From Deinandra increscens subsp. villosa (lineage: Eukaryota; Streptophyta; Magnoliopsida; Asterales; Asteraceae), in contig JBCNJP010000003.1 in assembly GCA_039602395.1 (NCBI GenBank), forward strand, positions 17,145,167 to 17,209,166: a DNA stretch of 64,000 bases, written 5' to 3'. A program made the position numbers and the translations under genes. Below, in pieces: positions 19,501-29,105 of the stretch. How positions within the stretch are numbered: the stretch's first letter is position 1; each line of letters opens with the position of its first letter. The notes under the pieces are model-generated. The model saw only the letters and a program-made list of their open reading frames with translations. It was not told where the DNA came from and made no database searches.

Positions 19501-21789
19501 AGGCGTATGCCCTTCGGGCTCTGCAATGCGCCTGCGACCTTTCAAAGATGCATGGTCGCGATCTTCAGCGAAATGATAGAAGATTCCATGGAGGTCTTCA
19601 TGGATGACTTTTCTGTCTATGGGGACTCATTCGATACCTGCTTGAAAAACCTTGACAGAATGATGGCCAGGTGCGAGGAAACAAATCTAGTGCTCAATTG
19701 GGAAAAGTGCCATTTCATGGTCACTGAGGGCATCGTACTTGGTCACAAGATATCCAAAGCAGGGATTGAGGTTGATAGAGCTAAGATTGAAACAATCAGC
19801 AAACTCCCTCACCCCACCAATGTCAAAGCTGTCAGGAGCTTTCTGGGTCATGCGGGATTCTATCGCCGCTTCATCAAAGATTTCTCTAAACTCACGCGTC
19901 CCATGACCCAATTGCTTGAAAAAGATGTTCCTTTCAACTTCTCCGCTGACTGCATTCGTGCCTTCGATCTGATAAAAGAAAAGTTGGTGAATGCTCCCAT
20001 TATGATGGCGCCTGATTGGTCGTTGCCATTCGAACTCATGTGCGACGCAAGCGACCATGCCGTCGGAGCAGTACTTGGGCAGCGTAAGGATAAACGATTC
20101 CATCCGATCTATTACGCAAGCAAAACCCTTGATGATGCCCAAGAGAATTACACCACGACCGAAAAGGAGCTTCTCGCTGTGGTCTACGCGTTTGATAAAT
20201 TCCGCTCCTATCTCGTTCTCTCAAAAACAAAAGTCTTCACTGACCATGCAGCAATCAAATACCTATTCAACAAGCAAGATGCGAAGCCTCGTCTGATCAG
20301 ATGGATCTTGCTGCTCCAGGAATTTGATATCGAAATCATTGATAAGAAGGGAGCCGAAAACGTCGCTGCGGACCATCTATCTCGTCTGGAAAATCCTGAA
20401 GTCCAGAACAAGGAACCTAAGATCAACGAACAATTCCCTTGCGAATCCTTGTTTTCCATCTCTGTTCACGGAAGCCCTGCCAAAGAAAATGGAACCCCCT
20501 GGTTCGCGGATTTCGCAAACTATTTGGCCGGGGGTGTTGTTAGGAAAGGCATGACGCATCAGCAACGCCGTAAATTCTTTACGGACGTGAAATACTACAT
20601 TTGGGAGGATCCATTCCTCTATCGCACTGGAGCTGATCAAGTCATTCGTCGTTGCGTCTTCGGAGAAGAGGCGCATAGAATTCTGCGTCATTGCCATGAC
20701 GGGCCAACCGGAGGCCACAATGCTGCCAACAATACGGCGAGAAAAGTTTTAGACTCCGGATTCTATTGGCCCACAATTTTCAAGGACGCCCACGAACTCG
20801 TGAGAGGATGCGACGCATGTCAGAGGGCTGGAAACATCTCAGCCCGAAACGAAATGCCACAAAACCCTATTCAGGCCTGCGAAATATTTGACGTCTGGGG
20901 TATTGACTTCATGGGGCCGTTTCCGTCATCATATGGAAACAAGTATATACTCGTCGCTGTCGATTACGTCTCTAAATGGGTAGAGGCTCAAGCCCTACCA
21001 ACCAATGACGCGCGGGTAGTTACTAAATTCCTGAAGAAGTTGTTCGCCCGCTTCGGTACACCCAAAGCCCTAATCAGCGACCGAGGCACCCATTTCTGCA
21101 ATGGTCAAATGGAGAAGCTCTTAAAAAGATACGGTGTGAACCATAGACTCGCAACACCCTACCATCCACAGACGAGTGGGCAGGTCGAGGTGTCCAACAG
21201 AGGAATAAAGCGTATCTTGGAAAGAACATGTAGCGTTCATCGAAAAGACTGGTCTGAGAAGCTCGATGACGCACTGTGGGCTTTCCGTACAGCCTACAAA
21301 ACACCAATCGGCACAACTCCTTTTAGGCTTGTTTACGGAAAGTCGTGTCATCTGCCCGTAGAGCTAGAGCACAAATCGTATTGGGCGATGCGCACTGTTA
21401 ATGCGGATCTGATGAAATCGGGTGAGGAGCGCCTCCTGCAATTGAACGAGCTGCAGGAATTGAGAGACGCGGCATACGAAAGCGTCAGAAGATACAAGGA
21501 CAAGACGTCTAAGACACACGACCAAAAGCTAAAGGAGAAGAAAGAGTTCAAGTATGGGGATCGTGTGTTGCTTTACAATTCGCGACTAAAGTTGTTTCCA
21601 GGGAAATTGCGGTCTAGGTGGAGTGGTCCGTATACAGTCACGCAGGTATTCTCGTATGGAACTGTGGAGATAGTGGGCGAAGACGGGAACCCATTCAAGG
21701 TAAACGGGCACAGACTTAAACGATATATCGAAGGGCCCGTTAACAGAGCTTTTGTGGAAGATCTGAACTTCCAAAAGCCCCCTGAATAA
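16597..21789 (+). CDS. Gag-Pol polyprotein of element B
   Basis: An intact 1730-residue Athila-lineage polyprotein, with the start taken at the first ATG of the open frame, about 160 bp after the primer site. Order: gag (about residues 50-210, 'LRLFPFSLRSKAKAWL'), a zinc knuckle CDIC..H....C near 265, aspartic protease (Asp574 in ADLGASINLMP), RT ('LDGFSGYFQI', FMDDF with Asp1003/1004), RNase H (Asp1150, Glu1189/1191, Asp1216), and integrase with HHCC zinc finger (from about 1360) and a DD35E triad Asp1437, Asp1495, Glu1531. The C terminus is a GPY-like segment with no chromodomain. No frameshift or stop occurs. The protease has DLGA instead of the more common D(S/T)GA, which I believe is usual in this lineage. 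Confidence 0.95.
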   Translation: MGDANPPRRTLSSYTKPSLAGASPSIAVTAGNESYTIPPQVITMIKNSIQFDGLTDEDPNAHIRAFIEVCDTFKLPGLSGDAAKLRLFPFSLRSKAKAWLDGQSAGSITTWNDLAEKFLYRFFPPGKTAKLRLKIYAYQQDHGESFFETWERFKELLRKCPNHGLEQYQQIQTFYNGLSPQTRQLVDITAGGALGEKTAEEAEQLLEEMALNDYQYPSIRSSVPLKAGVHQVSQDTMVAAQLEALSKKFDTLCQVVLPQKKEPQECDICGESHSTASCPHNTETVDFVGQGQRGPVYGDRYNSSWKNHAGFSYKNQAGSSNPPGFAAKPQQPQGQEREPTMREMMTEMYSYTKKRDQEINSQFQKHDQEMAKINQQLQNQLASQKALERQVGQIAQSLSGRPQGGLPSNTEGNPKGFANAVTTRSGKSTQETPVTQDKPAEDPKEATEVTPEPEEPQATAAKPKQREYKPRIPYPERLEKEKMEEQHGKFLSLFKQLHINLPFVEALASMPKYAKFLKDLLSNKKKLEELSTVTLDEQCSAVLQQKLPAKMRDPGSFTIPCLIGNTLICNALADLGASINLMPYSVYKRLDLGEPTPTRMTLQLADRSVKYPRGIVENMLVKVGNFVFPVDFVILDMDEDEHIPLILGRPFLATSRAIVDVYDGKLTLRMGNQSVTLNIHDSMKRPASQDDTCYFLDSIMTTVGSMLHNICGKNQEDSQTLNNVYQEVEMVAAVNFNEEAESGQEHKETVVEEAPLELKPLPSHLEYAFLDDQGKRPVIIASHLKDDQKQNLLEVLKKHQQAIAWKISDIKGINPAFCTHKILMEEDFKPVAQHQRRLNPNMQEVVKKEVIKLMDAGLIYPISDSKWVSPVQVVPKKGGMTVITNEKNELVPTRTVTGWRVCIDYRKLNDATRKDHFPLPFIDQMLERLSGKQYYCFLDGFSGYFQIPIAPEDQEKTTFTCPVGTFAYRRMPFGLCNAPATFQRCMVAIFSEMIEDSMEVFMDDFSVYGDSFDTCLKNLDRMMARCEETNLVLNWEKCHFMVTEGIVLGHKISKAGIEVDRAKIETISKLPHPTNVKAVRSFLGHAGFYRRFIKDFSKLTRPMTQLLEKDVPFNFSADCIRAFDLIKEKLVNAPIMMAPDWSLPFELMCDASDHAVGAVLGQRKDKRFHPIYYASKTLDDAQENYTTTEKELLAVVYAFDKFRSYLVLSKTKVFTDHAAIKYLFNKQDAKPRLIRWILLLQEFDIEIIDKKGAENVAADHLSRLENPEVQNKEPKINEQFPCESLFSISVHGSPAKENGTPWFADFANYLAGGVVRKGMTHQQRRKFFTDVKYYIWEDPFLYRTGADQVIRRCVFGEEAHRILRHCHDGPTGGHNAANNTARKVLDSGFYWPTIFKDAHELVRGCDACQRAGNISARNEMPQNPIQACEIFDVWGIDFMGPFPSSYGNKYILVAVDYVSKWVEAQALPTNDARVVTKFLKKLFARFGTPKALISDRGTHFCNGQMEKLLKRYGVNHRLATPYHPQTSGQVEVSNRGIKRILERTCSVHRKDWSEKLDDALWAFRTAYKTPIGTTPFRLVYGKSCHLPVELEHKSYWAMRTVNADLMKSGEERLLQLNELQELRDAAYESVRRYKDKTSKTHDQKLKEKKEFKYGDRVLLYNSRLKLFPGKLRSRWSGPYTVTQVFSYGTVEIVGEDGNPFKVNGHRLKRYIEGPVNRAFVEDLNFQKPPE

Positions 21790-22056
21790 TTCACAGGGGC
21801 CGAGTCGAGCTAAAGACTCGTTAATAAATTAAGCGCTTCCGGGAGGCAACCCGATGGTTTAATTTACTTTTTAATCTAATTTTATTTTTGTGTGTTTGTT
21901 TTTGTGTTTTAGTTTTCAGGAATTCGACTGCTCGAGAAATGGAATGATGGAAGTGCCAGGTGTTCGATGTGTGTGGAAGTGAGAATCACGGGCAATCAAA
22001 ACAATCAGGGAGTTCACTTTATCCAACCCTTTTTGCTTGATTTTATTTTTATGCAT

Positions 22057-22090
22057 TGGGGACAATGCAATCTTCTAAGTATGGGGATGG
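22057..22090 (+). promoter_or_regulatory. Internal copy of the polypurine cassette (element B)
   Basis: 'ggggacaatgcaat' followed by 'taagtatggggatgg'. The same string pattern with small changes ('ggggacaagcaat', 'taagtatggggatgt') directly precedes the 3' LTR at 23110-23140. The cassette is therefore duplicated about 1.05 kb apart. Confidence 0.6.
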
Positions 22091-23125
22091 TAAGGGTTGG
22101 CTAAGCAAATTGAATATAACTCCCTCACCACATCAAAAGTCTGAAAATCCCTCAAAATTTTGTGAATTTTTCCCAATCTCACATGACACGAAAGTACACC
22201 GTTTTTAACGTAAATCATAGATAATTTATTTGTGCCTTATCGTGTCTGCAAGTCGCAAGAAAGGTTTTCCTCAAATTTTATTTTTATAAAAATCGCATGA
22301 TCAAAGTCTTTCGATTAAGTTTTGTGAACCATAAAAAACCCACTCACCCGATTTCCCTTGTGAGATTAAGCCTACAAAAGAAAAGAAAAAAAAATATTTA
22401 GGCGAAAAATGAAAAGAAAAAAAAATTAATTATAGTCATGAGGGATGTCGTATGTCTAAAACATGTTCTAGGTTTATGTTGAGACCGTGTTTAACTAATC
22501 GCCTTGAGTCGTTATGGATCTTCTCCGGGTCGTCAATTGCCCGAAGATACTGGACTTTCTGCATAACTCCAGTATATATATATATTTCAAAAACAAAAAA
22601 AAAAACAAAAAAAAAGGAAACTAGTCTTGAATTGAAAGGTTGAAAAACCCTAAATCAAGCTAAAAAAAAATAAAATAAATCGCAATGAAAATTGTGAAAC
22701 GGCTGTACGTATACGCCAAGATATACGTTAGGGTGGTAGCTCACACACCCGTATATGTGAGCAAATGTTTGAGTATCCCCCTCCATTTTTTGGTCGGATC
22801 CCATAACGAACTCGGCAGCACGATCGTATATATAAACCCAAGAAACACTTAGATATACTTGACCTGAGCGTTCACTTCAAATATTACACCCATAGGTCGA
22901 GTGATTTGGTGAGTTGAGTGAAAAAATAATAATAGAAACATGGTTCACATTATTTGGTTGAGGAATTTTGTGAGTTATAAAAATCATTAAAATTTGCGAG
23001 GTTGTAAACCCTAGTATTGATAGTGAATCTTGTGGACCGAATATGTACACTTAAATGTCTATGTGGTTAAGATAGAGTTGTAGTAGTGTCGAGATAAAAT
23101 GGATTGCTCGGGGACAAGCAATATT

Positions 23126-23141
23126 TAAGTATGGGGATGTT
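23126..23141 (+). promoter_or_regulatory. Polypurine tract of element B
   Basis: 'ttaagtatggggatgt' immediately before the 3' LTR start TGATGTGTG at 23142. It is the plus-strand primer site by position. Confidence 0.7.
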
Positions 23142-25259
23142 TGATGTGTGTGAAAAAGTACATATAAACACAGTAAACTATCTCGTATTTAAATGGGTAT
23201 TTGATGCATATATTCTTTAGAAATTGATATTTATTAGTCCGTATTTAAAGTTGTAGGTTAAAGCAACAAATTCTAAAAATTATGAGCTTGACAATTTTAA
23301 ATAAAAGAATTCATGTTTGCTTGTGTTGACACTACACGTGGAGAACCAAATAAAGACAAAAGTTTTTTTTTGTTTTGTTTTGTTGATGACTATTTCTTTG
23401 TTTAAGGTACTAGTTTTTGATACCCGTGCGACGCACGAACGGTTTTAAAAAACGAATACAAAATTTAACATGTTATAAAAATATAATTCGATAATTAGAA
23501 TTAAAGAAAAAAATTAACATTCGACAATATAAAAAGTTATAAATTTAAAAAAAAAGGATTCATATCCTCATTTATTATGAATCAATTTCATTTAATTTCA
23601 GTTTTTAAATTACGATATGAGATATGCATTTATTGTCAATTACTTTGTTAAAAAATTAGTTAATGACTTTGTCAATTATTCAAACCAATTAGAAAAATAT
23701 AAATAAGGCAAAATATTTGAGCGGGAAAATGAAAAAAAAAGATTGTTGTGGTGATGCCATGTGGCATTCAATCTTTTTATATATATATTATATAGATAGC
23801 AGATTTTGTTTTGTGTCTACAAGTTTTAATGGGCTGCCGAAATCAAGTAAGGGCCTGCGCAAGAAAGCAATAAAAGAAAAAAAAAGAATACACACTTGAA
23901 TTGGGCTGTGCACATGCGAAGTCAGCAAGGAAATTAGGTCCACATAAACTAAGCTATAAAAAGGGATTGATTCTGACGTGAGGAGGGGGGCAATTGGAGG
24001 ACGGCTGAAGAACGTATACGCAGAAGGCTTTCACGTGGAACATTCTGACGGGAGAGAAGAGATTGCGAGCATCACAATTAATTGGGAAAACAAGTACTTC
24101 GATTGTGGTAGTCATTAGTTTGATATTTTATATTTCTTGAATATTATTTCTCTAGATTAAATTCTTCTTACACCATGTTTATGAATTTGACTTTAGATCT
24201 AGTGTTCTTGAACATTAGTATGTTAGGCTAAACTCATAAGATCGTTTAGGCTAGATGAATCCAACCATGGTTTGATTATTCTATTGGATCGGTTTTCGTT
24301 TATGATTGTGTTTTCAAAGTAAACGTTTTGTTCTTATTGTTTGGTTGATGAAATTGAATTCCTTTTTGAATCTGGTCCATTTCTTGACCTTGTGGAAACC
24401 TAGCTTTAGTATGCAAGCCATCTTGAGTTAGGAATCTATCGTATAACCGAATCACAGAATCTGCGGTGTACGCACGAACTAGAAATAGTCGTGATCGTTA
24501 GGAAACCCTAGTACCAATTAGGAGTCCAACCCGTAGGGATGAGTGAGAAATCACCTACCCTCTGCTAGTAGCCACCCTTGATATTGTCTAGTAACCGATT
24601 AGTCACCGATAGGTCGGGTCTACCGCTACTCAGTCGTATCTTGGGCCTTCTAGGTCAACCAATGCAATAGCAACACAACCGCTTCACAACCCTAGAACCG
24701 TTAGGACCATACTTACCCTAACCCTTCGACCAGTTGTGAGTTGAGTCACCGATAGCTCGGGACTTAGCCTAGGGCACTTTGAAACACAACCAACTTATCT
24801 GTCCTTAACCATGGAACAGTAGTAACCGTGTAGGGCGTGTCTATAACCCTAAACGTGAACCTATCCATAGGAGTTAGGTAGCCTTGTCTTAGGACCCTAA
24901 TTCACCATAACGATAAGTCATAAACGTAACCTGTGCATCTATCAAACCTGGGTGGAGGAGTCAATGCCTAAGCGATCCTCTCTCAATATCGAATTTTCTT
25001 CGCTGCTTCCAAATTGCTTTACTTTAGTAATCTCTATTAAAATTAATTTTCAAAATAAAACAAAAACCGGCTGAATTATAAACGACTGTTTTAAACAAGT
25101 TCGTGTCCCTGAGGTTCGACAACCCGGTGTTTACCAATACTGTGCTACGCACGACAGGTATACTTGCCTTAGTGTGTTGGTATAGTCCCCTGGTGAATAA
25201 CCAGTTCTATAAATTTAAAATTTGATAGTGTAGAACCCCATATTTTCATATACACATCA
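23142..25259 (+). repeat. 3' LTR of element B (with inverted Helitron insertion)
   Basis: This matches 13745-16412 except for two different Helitron insertions, a 10-bp deletion near the end and a few substitutions. TATA box at 23955-23962. CTCCC follows at 25260. Confidence 0.9.
23410..23796 (-). mobile_element. Non-autonomous Helitron in 3' LTR of element B
   Basis: 387 bp on the minus strand, with 5' TCTATATAATATATATA at 23796 and 3' end hairpin CGTGCGTCGCACG plus CTAG at 23410. It is inserted between A and T. The 5' LTR shows the empty site ('aaggtatagcag', around 14935-14946). Its sequence differs from the Helitron in the other LTR. Confidence 0.88.
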
Positions 25260-25660
25260 CTCCCGTACATTTCTGTAAGGGTGAAAGACCTTTTCTACCT
25301 GTGCAATCACGCCTTTGTTGATAATATACGTCATTGGATGTAAGGGCAGCCACTATACGTAGGAACAGTGGTCTTCGCATTCGAAATCTGTTCCGAAAGG
25401 TTTCTTCATCATAAGTTGGTGTGTCAACAAAGTAGTCTTCCATCAATTGTTTCTCACCCTTCTCACGCTCCCGATCACAGTACCTCCTTCTTGTTGTACG
25501 AGGACGGTCTCTTATGATCATTTCTGGCATGTTTATGACCAATTCACTGATGATTTCGTCAGTTTGGCGATTTCGCTGAATAAATCGTGCTTCCCATTCT
25601 TCATACTCACTCAAACTCGATGAATCAGAACTCTCTGATGACTTTTCACATTGAGACATT
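25260..25660 (-). pseudogene. Harbinger transposase ORF2, N-terminal block
   Basis: Open from the ATG at 25660, with an acidic Ser-rich N terminus, then 'YDEETFRNRFRMRRPLFLRI' and 'GRKGLSPLQKC', both typical of PIF/Harbinger transposases before the DDE domain. It is cut at the CTCCC duplication of element B and continues at 13744. The open frame extends upstream to 25758, but that part belongs to the inserted retrotransposon fragment, so 25660 is the better start. Confidence 0.85.
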
Positions 25661-25675
25661 TTCACTTTGACCTCC

Positions 25676-26667
25676 ATGACATAGTTCACATTTAGCCTGC
25701 TGCTGAAGTTTAATGTCGTTGATTTGTTTCTGCAAAGCATCATACTGGGCCTGAGCAACAGTGTCAGAACTCACATGGTGAACTCCCCGAGATGTAGAAA
25801 GTGAAGATTTCGTTGGAGTTAAAGTAGCCCTACGATCACCGGGTTCTGTTGCTCAGCTAAAGCAAAACTCTCAAACAGGTTCTTGCATTCCTCAATTCCC
25901 AGCTTCTCCATCATGTGGCCTCCTGCAGAAATGTTGAATTGTTTTCGCGTTTCGTAGGTGGGACCGTTGTAAAATTTTTCAATGATCGCCCAATCGGTCA
26001 AACCGTGCTGGGGGCATTTGCTCAGAAGGGTGTTAAAGCGCTCGTACGCAAGATAGTATGGCTCGTCAGGGTCCATGCGAAAAGAGTGAATATGCTCCCT
26101 CATACGTGCGGCTTTCGCGGGCGAATGATACTTCTTCAGGAATTTTTGTTGGAGATCGGCCCAAGTGGCAATTGAGTTTGCGGGAAGAGTTTCAAGCCAC
26201 TGGGCAGCACGAGCGGTGAGTGAAAATGGGAACAAGCGAAGGTAGACGGTTTCAGGTTGAACGCCATTGAGGCCAAAAGTGGCACAGATACGTACGAATC
26301 GAGATAAGTGAGCGGGTGCGTCCTCCTCATCTAGGCCATGGAATTGAATGGTTTGGGTTAACGTGTTCAGGACATGAGATGGAGTTTGCCAGTTGGCAGT
26401 GTTAGCAATGGTGGTGGGTGCAATGGAAAACCTAGCATCTACGACTCCGTCACTAGCTATTTCATGAACAGTACATCTAGCAGCCATATTCAAATCAGGA
26501 AATGGGATGGGTGGAAGTAAACGAGAAACGGTTTTAGGGGTGTGTACCTTACTACCGCGAATGGTCTGGAGACGCTCACGAAGCTCACGAATGCGCTCGT
26601 GGATATCTCTCTCGGGTTCGAATGTAGCAGAAAATTCAGGCGATCCTTTGGAACGGGTATGGGGCAT
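25676..26667 (-). pseudogene. Gag fragment of an element-A-family retrotransposon
   Basis: A 282-codon open frame (26667-25819) of Athila gag, including 'LRLFPFSLTARAAQWL' and 'FYNGPTYETRKQFN'. After a one-base frameshift near 25838 it continues through 'GVHHVSSDTVAQAQYDAL' into the first cysteines of the zinc knuckle (CELC), where it ends abruptly. It preserves the gag region deleted from element A at 10750. Confidence 0.8.
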
Positions 26668-26864
26668 AAACTAGAAAAGCACACAAGAAAAACAATTAAA
26701 CCTAAATTAACTAAGGCACGCAAGGTAAGACAAAAAGCAAAAAGACACAATTTAACACCTAAGACGAAAAATAAAAATTGAAATAAAATAAGCACACAAA
26801 GAAAAAGAAAAAACACAATTAATCCTAATCTAAAAATCAAAGTTAATTTCGCTATTACCAAGTG

Positions 26865-26882
26865 TCCCCGGCAACGGCGCCA
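26865..26882 (-). promoter_or_regulatory. Primer binding site, tRNA-Asp (A-family fragment)
   Basis: Same 18-nt site as at 11388-11405, followed by the same 6-nt spacer and the LTR start at 26889. Confidence 0.85.
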
Positions 26883-27147
26883 AAAACTTGATGTGCAAAA
26901 ATCGATCTATAAAAAATAAACTAATTTATCCTAGACCTAGACACACTAAATTAAAACCCAATTAACCTCAAACTAGACCGACTCAACAGGCAAGTGAACC
27001 TATCGGATGTAGAATAGCTATCGGCAGACCGGGGTCGAACCCTAGAGACACTAAAAGACAAAATTAACTAATAAAAATAAATTACTGATTAATTGATGAA
27101 AATTGGTTTTGTTTTGGAGAATTGATTAACTGATTAAATTAACTAAA

Positions 27148-27293
27148 GTAGATAATCAAATACATAATCAAATATTTTACACATACTAGATGATGCAGTA
27201 CAATCTTACACATACATGAAAACAAAGTAGACAATCAAATATCTTACAAATGCATTGAAACAAGTTGGAAATAAAACAACCACAAGACCAGAA
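27148..27293 (-). other. Harbinger spacer between ORF1 and ORF2
   Basis: Short AT-rich non-coding segment with an imperfect direct repeat 'gtagataatcaaatac...' / 'gtagacaatcaaatat...'. No gene. Confidence 0.5.
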
Positions 27294-28305
27294 TCAGTTT
27301 CCATACAACGTCGAAATTAGAAAACGTTTCATGTTTTCTTCTTCAGTCGACAAGTCTGTCCTTTGTAATAGCGTGTTCAGATGAAGACTTTGCATTTTCT
27401 TTAACTCAAGTTCTTCCTTCTTTTGTTCTCTCTCTTGCCTCTTTTGCTCCCTTTCTTCTCTTTTGAGTTCCTTTTGTTGGTCTAACTCGATTCGTTTTTT
27501 CATGACTTCAACTTCATTACCTCGAGCAAGCCTTAGTTCCCGAAGTTCTTCAATGAATTTATTAGAAACCTTACTTTTTCCCTTTTTCATAGATGCATCT
27601 CTACCGAATGGACGTTCAAAAGTTGAAGCAACACTATTTGGGGTTTCTGTGTTTGAATAGTCACCTTCTTCGGTAGTTCTTGATCTTTTTACACTACCAC
27701 CACTTTCTTCATTATCCTCTTCACATTCAGGACGAGTGTGTGTTGTGTCACGACTTTGCAGTAACTCCCATTTGGGGTGTTTACACATAACCTCATTAAA
27801 AACAACATATTCCAAAAACTTACCTTTCACCTCTTGCTGATAAATTATATGAGCTTCACGCTCAATATCGTTATGGCTCATTCCACTTCTTCCTCGACGA
27901 TATGCCTCCCGATACGCAGCAATCCACTTATGGGCATTTTTATTCAGTCGTGAAACACGACCTTTCATTTGATTTTCATTCCTTATACCAAGCTTTCCTG
28001 GATTTTCGGCCCGAGTTTCATCGTAGTATTTCTTTACTCGGGTCCAAAATGATTCTTTCTTTTGGTTTTTGCCACGAGCGGCATCCTCACTAACCATACA
28101 CCATGCCGACATTAAAGCAACATCTTCAGCAGTTTCCCATTTAGTGCTTCGTGATTCATCGTGAGTATTTTGTGAAGTGTGAGGACTTTCAGTGACAGGT
28201 ATTTGACTGGAATTTGAAAAAAAACTGGGAGTTGTCATAGTTTTGAATATTAGGATAATCAGTAGAATCTTCAAGATTATAAACATTCGTATACGAATGA
28301 TTCAT
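27294..28305 (-). pseudogene. Harbinger ORF1, Myb/SANT-like DNA-binding protein
   Basis: The full ORF1 of the right Harbinger copy. From the ATG at 28305 the frame matches the left copy, then a run of eight T (minus strand, around 28221-28228) adds one base and shifts it, so the long open frame now starts at an internal ATG (28286 or 28238). Features: trihelix/Myb-like domain ('KWETAEDVALMSAW', 'FWTRVKKYYDET'), a Ser/Thr/Glu-rich linker, a basic stretch, and a long Lys/Glu/Arg-rich coiled coil (around residues 240-300). A family role in DNA binding with the transposase is established knowledge. Confidence 0.8.
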
Positions 28306-28904
28306 TGTAGGAATAAGAAAATCAAAAGAGGGTTGAAAGTTGAAGATTGAGAATAAGAAATAGGTATGAAAGTAATGTTTGTGTAAAGAGCTTATTTATA
28401 TAGGAAATTTCATAAGTTTTGATAATTCTTGTATAAGATAATGTTGGTTCTTCTGGATATTTTATAAAAAAAAAAACTAACACACCTATGGTATAGTGCC
28501 ACGTGGCAGATAAGATAAAGTGATAAACGATTAAATTTTATATATTTATATTATATAAAATATATATTTTTTAAAAACATCTCCGTTTTTAATAAATTTT
28601 ATACCGTGATGTTCAGAAAAAAACTAGAAAAGAGTACGTATTTAGATTTTTTTAAATGTTAAACATTGCAAGTTATTTCAAACAAACAAGATTATATATA
28701 AAATAAATAGGTTGAAAGAAAATAAAAAAAAGAAATTGAAAAAGGAACCATTCAAAGTGTTACACGTGGAAGGCCCATGACCAAATTGTGTTCAACGAAC
28801 GGAGATCGGCAGGGAGAAGCGATTGTCATGGTTTGTTTATTTTTCTTTTTTTTTAATCCATGGCCCCACCAATCCATTACAATCGATCATTAATGGCCAT
28901 AGTC
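28306..28904 (-). promoter_or_regulatory. 5' region of right Harbinger copy
   Basis: TATA box TATATAAATA at 28402-28393, about 90 bp upstream of the ORF1 start. AT-rich, collinear with 498-1101, and ending in the terminal repeat at 28904. Confidence 0.55.
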
Positions 28905-29105
28905 TTATAGAGGAAAAGGCGGAGGGCAACGGCGGCACAAAAACCAGAACGCATAAACGGGTTAAAGGATCCGCGTTTAAATTAACGCATTTCTGAAAGT
29001 TTTTTTATTCAAAAATATGAGAAAATGACACATTGTCACAATCCTAGGTGGCTTAATTTTAAAACAAGAGACATCCTAGGTGTCACATTTTAAAGAAGAG
29101 ACATA
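28905..29105. other. Flank between Harbinger and Helitron
   Basis: Starts with the TTA duplication (28905-28907). Contains an imperfect direct repeat of about 32 bp ('atcctaggtg...ttttaaa', near 29042 and 29068). No gene seen. Confidence 0.4.

Larger units (their letters stand above)
21790..23141 (+). other. 3' non-coding region of element B
   Basis: About 1.35 kb without an env-like ORF. It contains an internal polypurine-like cassette (22057-22090), an 8-bp-stem hairpin ATACTGGA...TCCAGTAT (22547-22575), the ACGTATACGC word (22707-22716) and the terminal polypurine tract (about 23126-23141). Confidence 0.7.
13745..25259 (+). mobile_element. Element B: young autonomous Athila-type Ty3/gypsy retrotransposon
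   Basis: 11,515 bp with a 5-bp CTCCC duplication, a tRNA-Asp primer site, one intact gag-pol ORF, a 1.35-kb 3' region without an env-like ORF, a polypurine tract and LTRs. The LTRs measure 2668 and 2118 bp. Removing one Helitron from each leaves about 1740 and 1731 bp, and the residual difference is a 10-bp deletion at the 3' LTR end. The two LTRs differ by only a handful of substitutions by eye, so the insertion is recent. Confidence 0.92.
25676..27147 (-). mobile_element. Fragment of an element-A-family retrotransposon inside Harbinger
   Basis: Near-identical to the 5' part of element A. It has 259 bp of 5' LTR (26889-27147), the primer site, leader and gag. Both ends are truncated: the LTR stops at 27147 against spacer sequence, and gag stops near 25676 a few bases before the transposase start codon. 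No target duplication is visible. The left edge is uncertain by about 20 bp. Confidence 0.8.
1105..28904 (-). mobile_element. PIF/Harbinger transposon, right copy (27.8 kb, host of nested insertions)
   Basis: The left end GACTATCCCCATCAACAATC (1105-1124) and the inverted right end GACTATGGCCATTAATGATC (28904-28885) match at 15 of 20 positions, and TTA flanks both. On the minus strand the order is ORF1 (28305-27294), spacer, transposase ORF2 in three blocks, then a 330-bp 3' end. Without the nested elements A, B and the A-family fragment the transposon would be about 3.4 kb, a normal size. It is non-functional: ORF1 and ORF2 each carry a frameshift and ORF2 is interrupted twice. Confidence 0.8.
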
